From positions 868,001 through 932,000 of the forward strand of contig CAWGFK010000055.1 in assembly GCA_963821735.1 (NCBI GenBank): a stretch of 64,000 nt of DNA, read 5' to 3'. Positions 48,882-57,978 of the stretch are shown here, piece by piece. The notes under the pieces were generated by a model. It saw nothing but the letters and a program-made list of their open reading frames with translations. It was not told the DNA's origin and did not search any database. The stretch comes from Laspinema sp963821735. Lineage in GTDB: Bacteria; Cyanobacteriota; Cyanobacteriia; Cyanobacteriales; Laspinemataceae. Position numbers and translations under genes: made by a program. The stretch's first letter is position 1. Every line of letters begins with the position of its first letter.

Positions 48882-49892
48882 TTATTCAACTGATGTTCTC
48901 ACCGAAGTCAACAAAACTTGGAATTCGGCGAGGGACGGGGTGGCGATCGCCTGCTCCAATAGCGGATTGAGGATATCCATCTCTTCAATCCCGTTAAGCG
49001 CTTCTAGGACTTCCGGTGGTAATTCCCCAAACCGGATTTGCAAAATTTTGAGGATATTCTGTCGCAGGTTGTCCACTATTCCCTCTTGGCGTCCCTCTTG
49101 ACGTCCCTGCTCCCGCGCTTCTTCTTGGATCAGTTCTTCCATTGGACTAAGAAACGGCATTTGTCTTTCCTCCCGATAGCGAATCACTTGAGTTCTTAAT
49201 TGCTGTTCCAGTTCCTTCGGTAGGCTCATCATCCGGTCCACAAACCGAAAAAGATTTACCATCTCGTCTCTAGTATAACCCTTTTCAAACAGGGAGCGAA
49301 TTAGCGTCCACTTCCACTGTTGGCGTTCGGTCATCTTCCCGGTAGTCGCTTGGGTTTTTAAATGCGCCCTCACCATCAGCGCAAACGGGTTTTCTTCCGA
49401 TTCTAACGCTTCCCACTGACTCTCATAGTCCAACAGTTTAACTGTAGGAAATTCCATCCGGAGTCGATACCCATCCAAGCTATAGGAATATTCCGTGGGA
49501 CGCCAGGATGGACTATCATCACCTAAAATAGCCACGCTCACAACGGGTTTGTTGTATTTGTCAAAAGCGCGATAGTTGTACCGATAGACCCGTTGATTAA
49601 ACTCGGGATCCGTTTGACTCTGCACTTCCACATGAATCAGAATCCATACAGTCTGTTGGTTGATGAGTTTCACTTCAAACAATTTATCAGGAAATTGAGT
49701 CCCAACATCCGAGTCCCCCACCAGTTCCATCAGTTCTTTTTCCAGAGAACGATAGGGCACAGTCCAGTCTATCTGACTATGCAGTTCTGGGAAAAAGAAG
49801 GATAAAAACTGTTCAAAATAGAGAGAAAGGGCTTCTTTCCACGGTTTATCATAATCGGCGGGAACTGAGGGGTAAATTTTCGGTTCACTCAA
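48882..49892 (-). CDS. Rpn/YhgA-type PD-(D/E)XK nuclease family protein
   Basis: A 336-residue protein of the transposase-like PD-(D/E)XK group common in cyanobacteria. The nuclease core is in the first about 110 residues: DKPWKEALSLYFEQFLSFFF, LFEVKLIN and ILIHVEVQSQTD (acidic and lysine/glutamine active-site positions), then RVYRYNYRAFDKY. The C-terminal part is a helical region with EQGRQEGRQEG repeats typical of the family. Relatives (RpnA-E) promote recA-independent recombination in E. coli. It is usually encoded in many copies per cyanobacterial genome and is not tied to its neighbours. Confidence 0.8.
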   Translation of the reverse strand: MSEPKIYPSVPADYDKPWKEALSLYFEQFLSFFFPELHSQIDWTVPYRSLEKELMELVGDSDVGTQFPDKLFEVKLINQQTVWILIHVEVQSQTDPEFNQRVYRYNYRAFDKYNKPVVSVAILGDDSPSWRPTEYSYSLDGYRLRMEFPTVKLLDYESQWEALESEENPFALMVRAHLKTQATTGKMTERQQWKWTLIRSLFEKGYTRDEMVNLFRFVDRMMSLPKELEQQLRTQVIRYREERQMPFLSPMEELIQEEAREQGRQEGRQEGIVDNLRQNILKILQIRFGELPPEVLEALNGIEEMDILNPLLEQAIATPSLAEFQVLLTSVRTSVE

Positions 49893-50621
49893 GGTTATTT
49901 GTCCTCCAATTTATCAAATTTATGAAGAAGTTAGAGAAGCGAGGGGCCGACAAAAATTGGTTCTATAGATACCTAGCGCCTAAAGGATAGAGGATAGAGG
50001 ATAGAGGCCATTTTTTATAATCATAAGACTTAAGTTGACCCTTTGGCTATTTTTATGGAGATTTTAGTTGTCTCTACCCCGTTGGCACTCATCAATAGAC
50101 CGTTGGTAATGTCCTGATTTAAACTACTAGGGTTTCGGAAATTTCCAATTCTATCAAGCATCTTGTAAAAACTGGGTTTTACCTAAAATTCGACTCCAAT
50201 GGGTTACCCAGAGCTCGATAAGTCGAATTACGAGAGTTTCGGATAAAGCAGATTATTGGATAAGATTTTATGATGATTCTGCCTCAAAATCACAGCCACC
50301 TCACTAGCGTTACAACTTCCTTCAACATTTAATTTTCCGATCGCCACCCTCACCTCACTCATCATTGGATTGTAAACTGAGAAACCTGACCCGTATAAAG
50401 TTCACACTTGCAGTAAATTAAATGTAGAATTATTTCCCCAAAAAAGCTAAAAGTCTGACCCGTAGAAAGAGGAAGGGAAAATTTACCCCCTAGACAAATT
50501 TTTATCTTGATTTTTATCGAGAAGAAGTGCTATAACAGTGCCAATCAGGGATAGGGAGTTTGTTCCCGCGTCGAAGAGAATTGACTGAATAAATCTTTTT
50601 CACCCTTGGAATGGGTAAAGT
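49893..50621. other. Intergenic region with a 7-bp tandem repeat
   Basis: No gene is seen over 729 bases. Three AGGATAG units stand in tandem near 49984-50004, and an AAACTGGGTTTTA variant of the AGAAACC repeat lies near 50168. The right end should contain the promoter of the mechanosensitive channel gene. Confidence 0.4.
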
Positions 50622-51761
50622 ATGCAAGAGCTTTGGAATACTATCCAATCTTCTCTATTTGATTCTAATCTGGCGATCGCCTCGGTTCCATTAGGGCGAA
50701 TTCTTCTGATTGTGCTCATCCTCACCATCACTCTATTTTTGAGGAAAGTCTTTTCTTCCCTCATCCTCAGTCGCATTGAACATCTAACTCGGGGAACTGA
50801 AACCCAACTCGATGATGAGCTAATCGCGATTCTCAAACAACCCCTAAGTTGGTTAATCTTTGTAGCGGGACTCTGGGTCGTAAAATTTACCCTCACTGAT
50901 TATCTCAGTCCTGATTTAGAAGTATTTTTTGAGGAAATCCTCACACTTACCACCATTGTCATTGCTGCCTATATTATTTACCGTTCAGCACCAATATTAG
51001 GACAAATCCTCCACTACTTAACCGTTCATACGGAAACGGATCTGGATGATTTGCTCGTCCCTTACCTGCCGAGACTCTTCCAAACCGCAGCAATTGTCAT
51101 TGTCGTAATTAAAGCCAGCGAGGTTTTATTAGGAGCCTCTGCTGGTGCGCTGATTGGATTACTCGGGGGTGCTGGGGTAGCACTGGGTTTACTGTTCAAA
51201 GATATTATCTATGACTGGTGTTGTACGGTGATTATCTATGTGGATAATCTGTACAGATCCGGGGATTGGGTGAAAATTAGCGAGATAGAAGGTTTCGTCC
51301 AAGTTGTAGATATTGGATTAAGAACTACCAAATTGGGAATATTTGAATCAGCATCAATTATCAAAATGCCCAATTCTAAAATGATTACGGGCATTGTCGA
51401 TAATTGGTCGCAACATCCGGACAAAGATGCGTTTTGGGGACTCAATGTCACCCTCAAAATTGACGACATTCCCGCAGATCAAGCGGAACGAATTATGTTT
51501 CAACTAGACCAACTGTTGAATTCAATTAAGGGGGTTCATAAGTTTTTTATTCGATTTACTGGCATTGAACAAAACGCCCGAGTGTTCAAAATTGTTGCCT
51601 TTGTCGAACACAACTTAGAGGCTTACTTTTATTGCGAAAAGCAACTAAATTTAGGCATTTTGATAATCCAGAAAAATGAGAAGATTGATTATTTGAGTAC
51701 CTTGATTATCTGTCGAGGAGATGTTCCTGCGGGGACTCCGGAAGCACTCCAGAATAATTAA
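50622..51761 (+). CDS. Mechanosensitive ion channel of the MscS family
   Basis: A 379-residue membrane protein that should open under hypo-osmotic stress. About four to five helices occupy residues 22-190 (LGRILLIVLILTITLFL; LSWLIFVAGLWVVKF; TTIVIAAYIIYR; IVIVVIKASEVLLGA), the pore-lining glycine/alanine-rich helix (ALIGLLGGAGVALGLLFKD) leads into the MscS beta domain (VKISEIEGFVQVVDIGLRTT) and a soluble C-terminus. Length is typical of the medium-size MscS family. It is convergent with chlB across a long hairpin terminator. Confidence 0.9.
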   Translation: MQELWNTIQSSLFDSNLAIASVPLGRILLIVLILTITLFLRKVFSSLILSRIEHLTRGTETQLDDELIAILKQPLSWLIFVAGLWVVKFTLTDYLSPDLEVFFEEILTLTTIVIAAYIIYRSAPILGQILHYLTVHTETDLDDLLVPYLPRLFQTAAIVIVVIKASEVLLGASAGALIGLLGGAGVALGLLFKDIIYDWCCTVIIYVDNLYRSGDWVKISEIEGFVQVVDIGLRTTKLGIFESASIIKMPNSKMITGIVDNWSQHPDKDAFWGLNVTLKIDDIPADQAERIMFQLDQLLNSIKGVHKFFIRFTGIEQNARVFKIVAFVEHNLEAYFYCEKQLNLGILIIQKNEKIDYLSTLIICRGDVPAGTPEALQNN

Positions 51762-51782
51762 CCTCTGTTTAGTTTGGATGAA

Positions 51783-51834
51783 TTAGAAGGGTGCGATCGC
51801 CTCTCTTAACTGTTAGGCGATCGCACCCTTCTAA
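51783..51834. terminator. Bidirectional terminator between the channel gene and chlB
   Basis: A perfect 20-bp stem with a 12-base loop spans 51783-51834. Each arm contains a GCGATCGC-type octamer and the outermost base pairs are TTAGAAGG / CCTTCTAA. It lies between two convergent genes, 22 bases after one stop and 48 before the other, fitting a shared terminator. Confidence 0.85.
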
Positions 51835-51882
51835 ATTTGCTTTAATTTGCGCCAGGTGGGTCACCCCACCCAACCCTCAAAT

Positions 51883-53408
51883 CTACGCACCAACAGATTC
51901 TTTCGCCGCATACATCACTTCCAAAGAAATCTGGCTGAACCCACGTTCCCGGGCAAATTTCTCCGTATTCCGCTTCACTTTACCGCGCACAAAACCGGGA
52001 ACCTTGTTCAATTCTCCTTGTGCTTCCTTGGTCCAGTTCAAATCAGAATCCGCAGAAATGGTTTTCTGAATCACCTCTTTCGTATCATGTCCACCAAAGA
52101 TTTCCAGCAGGTGGTCTTCCATTCCCAAAGTAAACGAGTTATAAACCAAATCCGTGACTTGATTGGTTCCTTCATACCCGAGAAACGGTTTATATCCAAT
52201 CGGGAAGTTTTGGATATGAATCGGTGCGGCAATCACCCCACAAGGAATATTTAAACGCTTGCCAACGTGACGTTCCATTTGTGTACCAAAGATTGCCGAG
52301 GGTTCAATGCGGGCGATCGCATCTCCAATTTCCCCATTATCTTCACTAATCAGCACTTCATCACAATATTCGCTCACCTGTTCCCGGAACCAGTCTGCGT
52401 CATATTTGCAGTAAGTCCCCGCCAAAACCACATGAATTCCCATTTCCCGCGCCAGCACCTTTGTCATCGCTGCGGCATGGGTATTATCCCCAAACACCAC
52501 CGCCTTTTTACCCGTCAAATTCTGGCAGTCAATGGAGCGAGAAAACCAGGCTGCTTGGGAAACAAACATGGTTTGATGATTGATATACTCTTCATAATCC
52601 ACATTCGCCCCTTGCTCATTAATCACCTGCTGAATCTTGCGAATACAGCGGGCAGTTTCCACCACACCCATCGGCGTGATATCCACATAAGGCATTCCAA
52701 ATTCTTCGGCGAGATACTGGGCGCTCATCAACCCAATTTCCCGATAAGGAACCAGATTAAACCAGGCGCGAGGCAGGTTTTTCAACTCAGTAACCGAAGC
52801 ACCTTCCGGGATAATGGCATTAATTTCAATGCCCAAATCTGCCATTAACTTCTTCAGTTCGATGCAATCATGCTGATTGTGGAAACCGAGGGTTGTCGTG
52901 CCGATGATATTCACCGAAGGTTTTTCGGTTTTGCCTTCCGCAATTTCCCCTTTTTTGCGACCTTTGGCGATATAGAATTGCAGAATTTGGAGGAGGGTTT
53001 TGTCTGCTGCTTGGAGTTCATTCACCCGGTAATGATTGACATCTGCCAGCATGACATCGCCTTTGGACTCCATCTGGCCCATTCTACAAAGTTTTGTAAA
53101 TCTTCTTGGAGAATGCTAGAAGTGCAGGTGGGGGTGAGTACAATCAAGTCGGGGGTTTCTTCTTCGTCCTTGCGAACGATATTATTGATGACTTTTTCTT
53201 GGGAACCCCGAGCCAGAACGTTGCGATCAACAACGCTGATAGTTACTGGGGTATAATTCCGCTCCCGCTCTAGCATAGACCGCATCACGTTAAAATAGTC
53301 ATCCCCAAGGGGCGCGTGCATGATGGCATGGACATTTTTGAAGGAACTAGCAACGCGGAGGGTGCTAATGTGGGCGGGACCTGCATACATCCAGTAAGCC
53401 AATTTCAT
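51883..53408 (-). pseudogene. chlB: Light-independent protochlorophyllide reductase subunit B, one frameshift
   Basis: ChlB with ChlN forms the catalytic NB-protein of dark-operative protochlorophyllide reductase, a nitrogenase-like complex. The reconstructed protein of about 508 residues begins MKLAYWMYAGPAHISTLRVA, carries the conserved TPTCTSSILQEDLQNFV and GDVMLADVNHYRVNELQAAD, and ends SLEVMYAAKESVGA. One base is missing near 53080 in a C/G run (GGGCCAGATGG for GGGCCCAGATGG), so the first about 108 residues and the rest are in different frames. The remaining sequence is fully conserved, so either the loss is recent or the base call is wrong. It stands alone; chlL and chlN are not in the window. 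Confidence 0.88.
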
Positions 53409-53679
53409 TTGAGTGTTCTCCCTTGTTCGGTTTAAATACAGCGTTTTGAGCGACTGCGATAAGCTGTTGTTGATTATCTCAAAATTCCAGGGGTTCTGAG
53501 AGGTGACTTTTTTAAGTACAAATTCCTAGGAAGCGTCGAAAGACCCTAGGCGACTGCGATCCAGGTTACTATTAAAACAATATTTTTGTTGTTTTTGTAA
53601 AAAATATTAATATTTTGATAACTTCCGTAATTTGGGGCGGGGTTGGGGATTTTGAGGAGGGGGGAGAGGAAGAACGCAT
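53409..53679. other. Upstream region of chlB
   Basis: No gene is seen. The AT-rich part near 53570-53625 may hold the chlB promoter. A CCTAGGAAGCGTCGAAAGAC segment repeats the CGACTGCGAT stretch of 53450-53460 nearby. No known operator could be assigned. Confidence 0.4.
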
Positions 53680-53729
53680 AGATTACACAGATTTCCACGG
53701 ATTCAATTCTGTGTAAATCTGTGTAATCT
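53680..53729. repeat. CACAGATTACACAG palindrome, copy 2
   Basis: Two perfect 15-base arms (AGATTACACAGATTT and its complement) are separated by 20 bases. It is the second copy of the palindrome family at 2922-2980. It sits next to the broken toxin gene stop codon. Confidence 0.75.
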
Positions 53730-53756
53730 GTGGTCTAAGATTTTTAAAGATGAGTT

Positions 53757-54096
53757 TTATTCGTATTTTGATTCATCTGGGCTTTGACCGAGGGTTTGTT
53801 GTGCAGAGTGGATAGTATCAATGACTCGAACGATTGAAATTGTCTGGTTTCGGGAATGGTAAATAAATGCGATAGAGTTGACGACCTTACTGTAAATTAG
53901 CTGCCGAATTTCTTGGCTAAAATATTTTCTCGGGTAAGAGGAGAACGCTTTTGCATCTGCGATAGAGATGCGATCGCCTGGAGAGAGCTTGATACCAGCG
54001 CGTGGCTATTTCTGTTGAGGCCCGCTGAGACAAGGATAAGAATGATTGGTCAGCTTCAGCTTCGGCTACACTAGAAATTTCAACCTGATATTTCAT
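53757..54096 (-). pseudogene. ParE/RelE-family toxin with two frameshifts
   Basis: The frame starting at ATG 54096 encodes a RelE/ParE N-terminus (YQVEISSVAEAEADQSFLSL, then RWYQAL). After two one-base shifts, near 54000 and 53935, the sequence continues the family pattern (IASLSQMQKRSPL; YFSQEIRQLIY; IAFIYHSRNQTISIVRVIDT) to a stop at 53757. An intact protein of about 112 residues would be an RNase or gyrase poison of a type II toxin-antitoxin pair. The frame is broken, so the toxin is probably inactive. It is 15 bases downstream of its antitoxin. Confidence 0.7.
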
Positions 54097-54111
54097 CAAT
54101 CTACGGGCAAA

Positions 54112-54343
54112 TTAAGTTTCACGACGTTGTTCATCTGCAAACTCATCAAATGAACGAAAGCGTCCGGCTTCAAAATCATCTACCTCCTGAATACCTGCGA
54201 TCGCATTTGCTCTTCTTCTGCCTCCCACTCTAAGACGCCAGAAGGAGTTCAGCCGCAACTAAGGCAACATCCCGCCCTTGCTGTGCCGCTTTTTCGCGAA
54301 GTCGAGCTTCTACCTCTTTGGCCAAGTTAACAACGATTGACAT
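54112..54343 (-). pseudogene. Antitoxin gene partner of the ParE-like toxin, frameshifted
   Basis: From ATG 54343 the frame begins SIVVNLAKEVEARLREKAA, runs to a stop near 54265, and the rest of the protein (AIAGIQEVDDFEAGRFRSF then DEFADEQRRET) is in another frame, ending at 54112. This C-terminal pattern is typical of cyanobacterial antitoxins that precede ParE-like toxins. Both genes are disrupted, which makes a working pair unlikely unless the base calls are wrong. Confidence 0.6.
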
Positions 54344-54470
54344 AGATTTGGTTTCCCATTAATCAAGCCTGTGCCTGTTATTCTAGCATGGAAATCCGAA
54401 CTGATTTTAACTGATGTGAAACCGGGCTGATTTCAGGGCTTATAATAGTAACCTTGCGAGGAATAGAGCC

Positions 54471-54655
54471 ATGAGATTGTTATCCCTAATGAACTGCTGA
54501 AGCAACGCATGACGGAAACGGAAATGAAACAAGAAATCGCCGTCATGCTTTTTCAGAAAGAGAAACTCACCCTCAGGTCAAGCAAGCCGATTTGCAGCTA
54601 TGAATCGTATCGCATTTCAACATTTACTTGCCAGTCGTCAAATCCCTGCTGCTAT
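54471..54655 (+). pseudogene. UPF0175 family protein, broken and truncated
   Basis: The reading pattern EIVIPNELLKQ, MTETEMKQEIAVMLFQKEKL, GQASRFAAM, RIAFQHLLASRQIP is that of UPF0175, a family of short antitoxin-like proteins. One missing base near the start (ATG-AG for ATG-GAG) and one extra base near 54577 break the frame. The normal C-terminus is gone: after RQIP the sequence joins IS66 transposase DNA at about 54650. A TATAAT at 54441-54446 and GAGGAA before the ATG show that its promoter and start site remain. Confidence 0.65.
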
Positions 54656-54980
54656 GGCACGGCTACGTCAAAGCGTTCATCATCTGTTGAGTGAAGCCGC
54701 GAGCCTTTGTCATTCTAGCTTCGAGCAAACGCCCTTGGCTAAAACCGCACGCACCTGCCAGCAAATTTTAAAGCTCGAACCGGCCTTGTGGAAGTTGGTC
54801 GAGGTGAACGCGGTCGATCTGACGAATAATAATACAGCTGAGCGCGCTTTCCCCCGGGCGGTCATTTGGCGTGACTTGAGTCATGGCTCCTGGTCTCGCG
54901 ATTACAGCGAGTTTGTGGAACGTTTGCTGACGGTGGTCACATCTTTACGGTTGCAGGAACGCCCGGTCTGGAGTCTCTGA
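54650..54980 (+). pseudogene. IS66-family transposase, 3' end only
   Basis: The open frame from about 54600 continues through the UPF0175 remnant into the C-terminal end of an IS66-type transposase: LEPALWKLVEVNAVDLTNNN, TAERAFPRAVIWR, then FVERLLTVVTSLRLQERPVW and a stop at 54978-54980. Only the last about 110 residues remain, missing the first catalytic residues. It marks an old IS66 insertion into the UPF0175 gene. Confidence 0.7.
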
Positions 54981-54981
54981 T

Positions 54982-57019
54982 TCAGGTCTTACGGTTCGCT
55001 CATTTTTGACCCTACTCCCTGAGAGGGGAAACCATAACAAAAGGATCACCCGAAGTGGAAGGGGGTGGCCCCTCATCGTCGGCCAAGTTTGTATAAATCT
55101 TTAGGGAAATATTTAGACGAATTAAAATTTGTTGGTGAATGGAAGAAAATTTGTAAGATAGCGATTGCCTCCAAAAGCTATTGGAACGAAACCAAAGTAA
55201 TTTCTTTAAAGGCTGCCATAAATAGTTCGGAACTAGGTGTGGCCGTTTTCCGTTTGGGGTTTCCGGGGTAAATTCCTAAATTTTTTCATCATTTTTACTC
55301 AAATTTCGGCGCATCTCAAATTAAAAAAGTGTTAAACGCCTAATCCAATGGAAAGCAATCGGATGACCCGGTAATATGGTCTTCTCTTTTTAAATACATC
55401 GGAGTCAAAGATAAAGGGAATCCTTTCATTCTGCCGAACCCTTTTTCAATAAATATTCATCCCTATAAACTAGGACTCCATCAGTCACTGACAACTGCTC
55501 GGCTGGTGAATTACTCGCATAAACTCTCCAAGAACAACTGGTGAGTTTTTGGTTTAAAGCCTCGGACAATACCTGGACACTTAAAGTGACTAAATCTTCT
55601 TTAATGATTTGAGCCGGTTCACCTTTGTACGCTCTCCGTTGAGATATTTTCCTCTCGGTCGCATACTCAATGTTCAACAATCCCTCTACCTGATATTTTT
55701 CGATTATTCTTTCGACTTCGTTCTGGTAAGCGGGTAAACCAATCAACCTTTTTTACCTTTCCTGGGGTGATTTAATTGTCCAGTTCTAGTTTAGCTTCTT
55801 GACTCGCTCTTTTAACGATTTTTGGGCAGCCTCAGCCATCTTGATTGACCTGAATACTGGATGTCGCTCTTTTCACGTTATTTTTTTTTCTTCAAACTCC
55901 GCCATCTGCTCGACTTCTATTTCAAAGGCTTCCGCTATTTTAGTCGGCTCACCGGAGTCTAAATCTCTATAAACCGCTGTTAATTCTTGTTCCGTCTGTT
56001 CTCGCTCCATTAAATAACTGGTGAGAACGGATTCCTTCATTTCAGTGCCACTCAACGGAACTAGATAATATTCTCCCTTTTCATGAATAAACCGTCGGGT
56101 TTGCATCGCCCCCATTTTACTGTCACCGACATACAATAGGCCAGTTTTTTTCAGGCTCTCTCTGATCGGGTAATGGCCGGACAATATAAAGGGTCGTCGG
56201 CTTTATTTCCCGCTACTATGTCCGTGCCCACTGGCATTCCCAAGGGGTCTAGGGTGGCCAGCATCACTTAAATTAGAGCTAAATCGGGTCGATGGTCTTT
56301 ACTGTAGCCGTATTGAAATAATCCTTGTTCATTCACGCCACAGTATGTTGATGCGCTTGTCGTAACTAGGCGGACTCAATCGGCGTTTAAGTCAAAAACT
56401 TGAAGGAGATTGCCCTCCAGTTCTGGCTCAAACTTTTCCGAACGTGAGGTGTCACTTAGGTATCGAATTCAGCTTGAAATCGGTTATCACTGAAATTAAA
56501 GTTCAAATAGCAGTCCCGGTAGAAATACTTAAGGTCTCTATCCGATTTTCTACCCAGGACTGAACGTGGCTTAATCGATGGTCAACCTTGTGATAAAATG
56601 TAACTCAACCATACTACAGCTACCCCTCCCAGACTTATTCCTTGCCAGTTCCCATGAGTAATGAAGTGTTTGTCTAGTAGCTTTTGGATTCCCATCCGCT
56701 CCAACATGGCTAGTAATACAGGTATGTCATCTACTCTTTCGGCGTTGAATTCTTCGTTGTTGTTCATCCGGATTGTACTACTTGTACTACAAAGGGTTGA
56801 GCTACAATACCCAGGCTCTTGAGGAGTCCTGATGTTACAATAATCCGTAAGTTTACACTAAAAGCTGGTCAACTCCATCTTTCGTTTTTAATACAAGTCT
56901 TTCTCCCTTTAACTCCGGTGCTATTTTGAACGAACGCTCTTTTGTTTTCTCCTCATAAGGAGAGGATTAAATTGCCATCTTTTTTACTTTTTTAAAAATG
57001 AGCGAACCGTAAGTCAGGT
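54982..57019. mobile_element. IS1634-like insertion sequence with intact ends
   Basis: The element spans 54988-57013 (2,026 bp) and is bounded by a perfect 20-bp terminal inverted repeat (CTTACGGTTCGCTCATTTTT at 54988-55007 and its complement at 56994-57013). The 6-bp sequence TCAGGT occurs immediately outside both ends (54982-54987 and 57014-57019), the expected target-site duplication. The only gene inside is a broken IS1634-type transposase, so it cannot move by itself. It is inserted at the end of the IS66 remnant. Confidence 0.88.
55426..56767 (-). pseudogene. IS1634-family transposase, degraded
   Basis: The N-terminus (from ATG 56767) matches the DUF4277/IS1634 start: ERVDDIPVLLAMLERMGIQK and FITHGNWQGISLGGVAVVWL. 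It stops after 61 codons. Further pieces in other frames follow the family order, including LLYVGDSKMGAMQTRRFIHE, KGEYYLVPLSG (about 56060-56140), and ISQRRAYKGEP to near 55426. Several stops and shifts divide it. The second catalytic part is incomplete. Confidence 0.7.
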
Positions 57020-57070
57020 CTTGCATTCTGAGCCGGTATCTCTTTTACCCCCTGAATAGTTATAGCTGTA

Positions 57071-57286
57071 CTAATAATATCCCTGCTCTTTTCGTCGTTT
57101 ATTGTACTCAAAGTCTCTTCTAGCTTCCTCCAGGGCCGCTCGCAGTGTCATTTCTTGATGCATGTCATTGTGACCATACACCCAATCGTCATTTAGACCA
57201 ACAATGACTCTTGCCGCAACAGTAACAAAGTAGCAGCCGTTACCAAGGTCTTCATAATTTTCGCTGTATTCTTTGACTTGTGACAT
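57071..57286 (-). CDS. Short hypothetical protein
   Basis: A 71-residue soluble protein with a tyrosine/asparagine-rich first half (KEYSENYEDLGNGCYFVT) and a basic helical C-terminus (AALEEARRDFEYNKRRKEQ). No family is recognised. It begins just outside the IS1634-like element and has a proper start codon but only a weak ribosome binding site. It could be a regulator of the neighbouring NB-ARC gene; this is a guess from position only. Confidence 0.45.
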   Translation of the reverse strand: MSQVKEYSENYEDLGNGCYFVTVAARVIVGLNDDWVYGHNDMHQEMTLRAALEEARRDFEYNKRRKEQGYY

Positions 57287-57592
57287 ATTTAATCTTTAGT
57301 AAATCTAATCGATTCTATGCTAAGATAAAGGATTGCCGTAGCCTCATCAGGGTTTATTCTTAAATATTTCGGAAGTGGTAAAACGCCTGCTGATAGAGAT
57401 AAACCTCTAATGACTTCGCCCACTTGTTAGCCGCTAACCCGGTGAAAACTCCAGATTTTAGTCAGGGTTTTCGCTTTGATTTAAGGTCATCATTCATCGG
57501 ACCGAACCAGAGGGGGTATTCAGGAATTTTCTCGCAAATCAATTTTTCTCCCGCATTAGCCGGAGTAAGGTTCCAGCAACGGGATAGTAGAT

Positions 57593-57736
57593 TTAGCCCT
57601 CAGAGCCATTATCATATTGACTCTCTATCATTGAACTCTCGCTATTGTACGACGGTGGAGCGGCGTAACTGGGTTGGATAAATCCGAAGAATGTAACAGT
57701 CAATACTAACAATGCGGCAATGAACCGTCTTATCAT
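57593..57736 (-). CDS. Small secreted peptide precursor
   Basis: A 47-residue frame with a textbook signal peptide: two arginines, a hydrophobic core (FIAALLVLTVTFFGFI) and a cleavage site after PSYA, leaving a polar serine/tyrosine-rich peptide of about 22 residues. AGGAGG lies seven bases before ATG 57736, one of the strongest ribosome binding sites in the window. No family is recognised. It could be a real short exported peptide or the start of a larger gene cut off here. Confidence 0.5.
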   Translation of the reverse strand: MIRRFIAALLVLTVTFFGFIQPSYAAPPSYNSESSMIESQYDNGSEG

Positions 57737-57978
57737 GCTTACACCTCCTATAGCGTGATGTTTGTATGACTAAATTTAAGTTAAGGATAGATACCTATCG
57801 ATATAACTATTATCTAGGATGTAACGGGTATTTGTCGAGTCGGAAAAGGTCGGTTCAAGTCAGGGTTTTGATAACCTTTGTAAAGTAGTTTACTTAGGAA
57901 ATAGTCGGATAAAGTCTGCAAAGTCGGATAAAGTCGGATAAGATAGGTAAAGTTGCCACCCCTACTCGTACCTGACCT
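57737..57978. repeat. AGTCGGATAA direct repeats upstream of the NB-ARC gene
   Basis: The 10-base unit AGTCGGATAA occurs at 57903, 57922 and 57932, plus degenerate copies (GTCGGAAAAG near 57839). The last copies are within 50 bases of the NB-ARC start codon. They may be operator sites or an iteron-like array; nothing else is recognised in this stretch. Confidence 0.6.

Noticed and set aside
55065..55271. 68-residue plus-strand ORF inside the IS element
   Set aside because: It lies antisense within a degraded transposase region and has no recognisable family.
57424..57681. 85-residue plus-strand ORF
   Set aside because: It overlaps the secreted peptide gene antisense and lacks a ribosome binding site.
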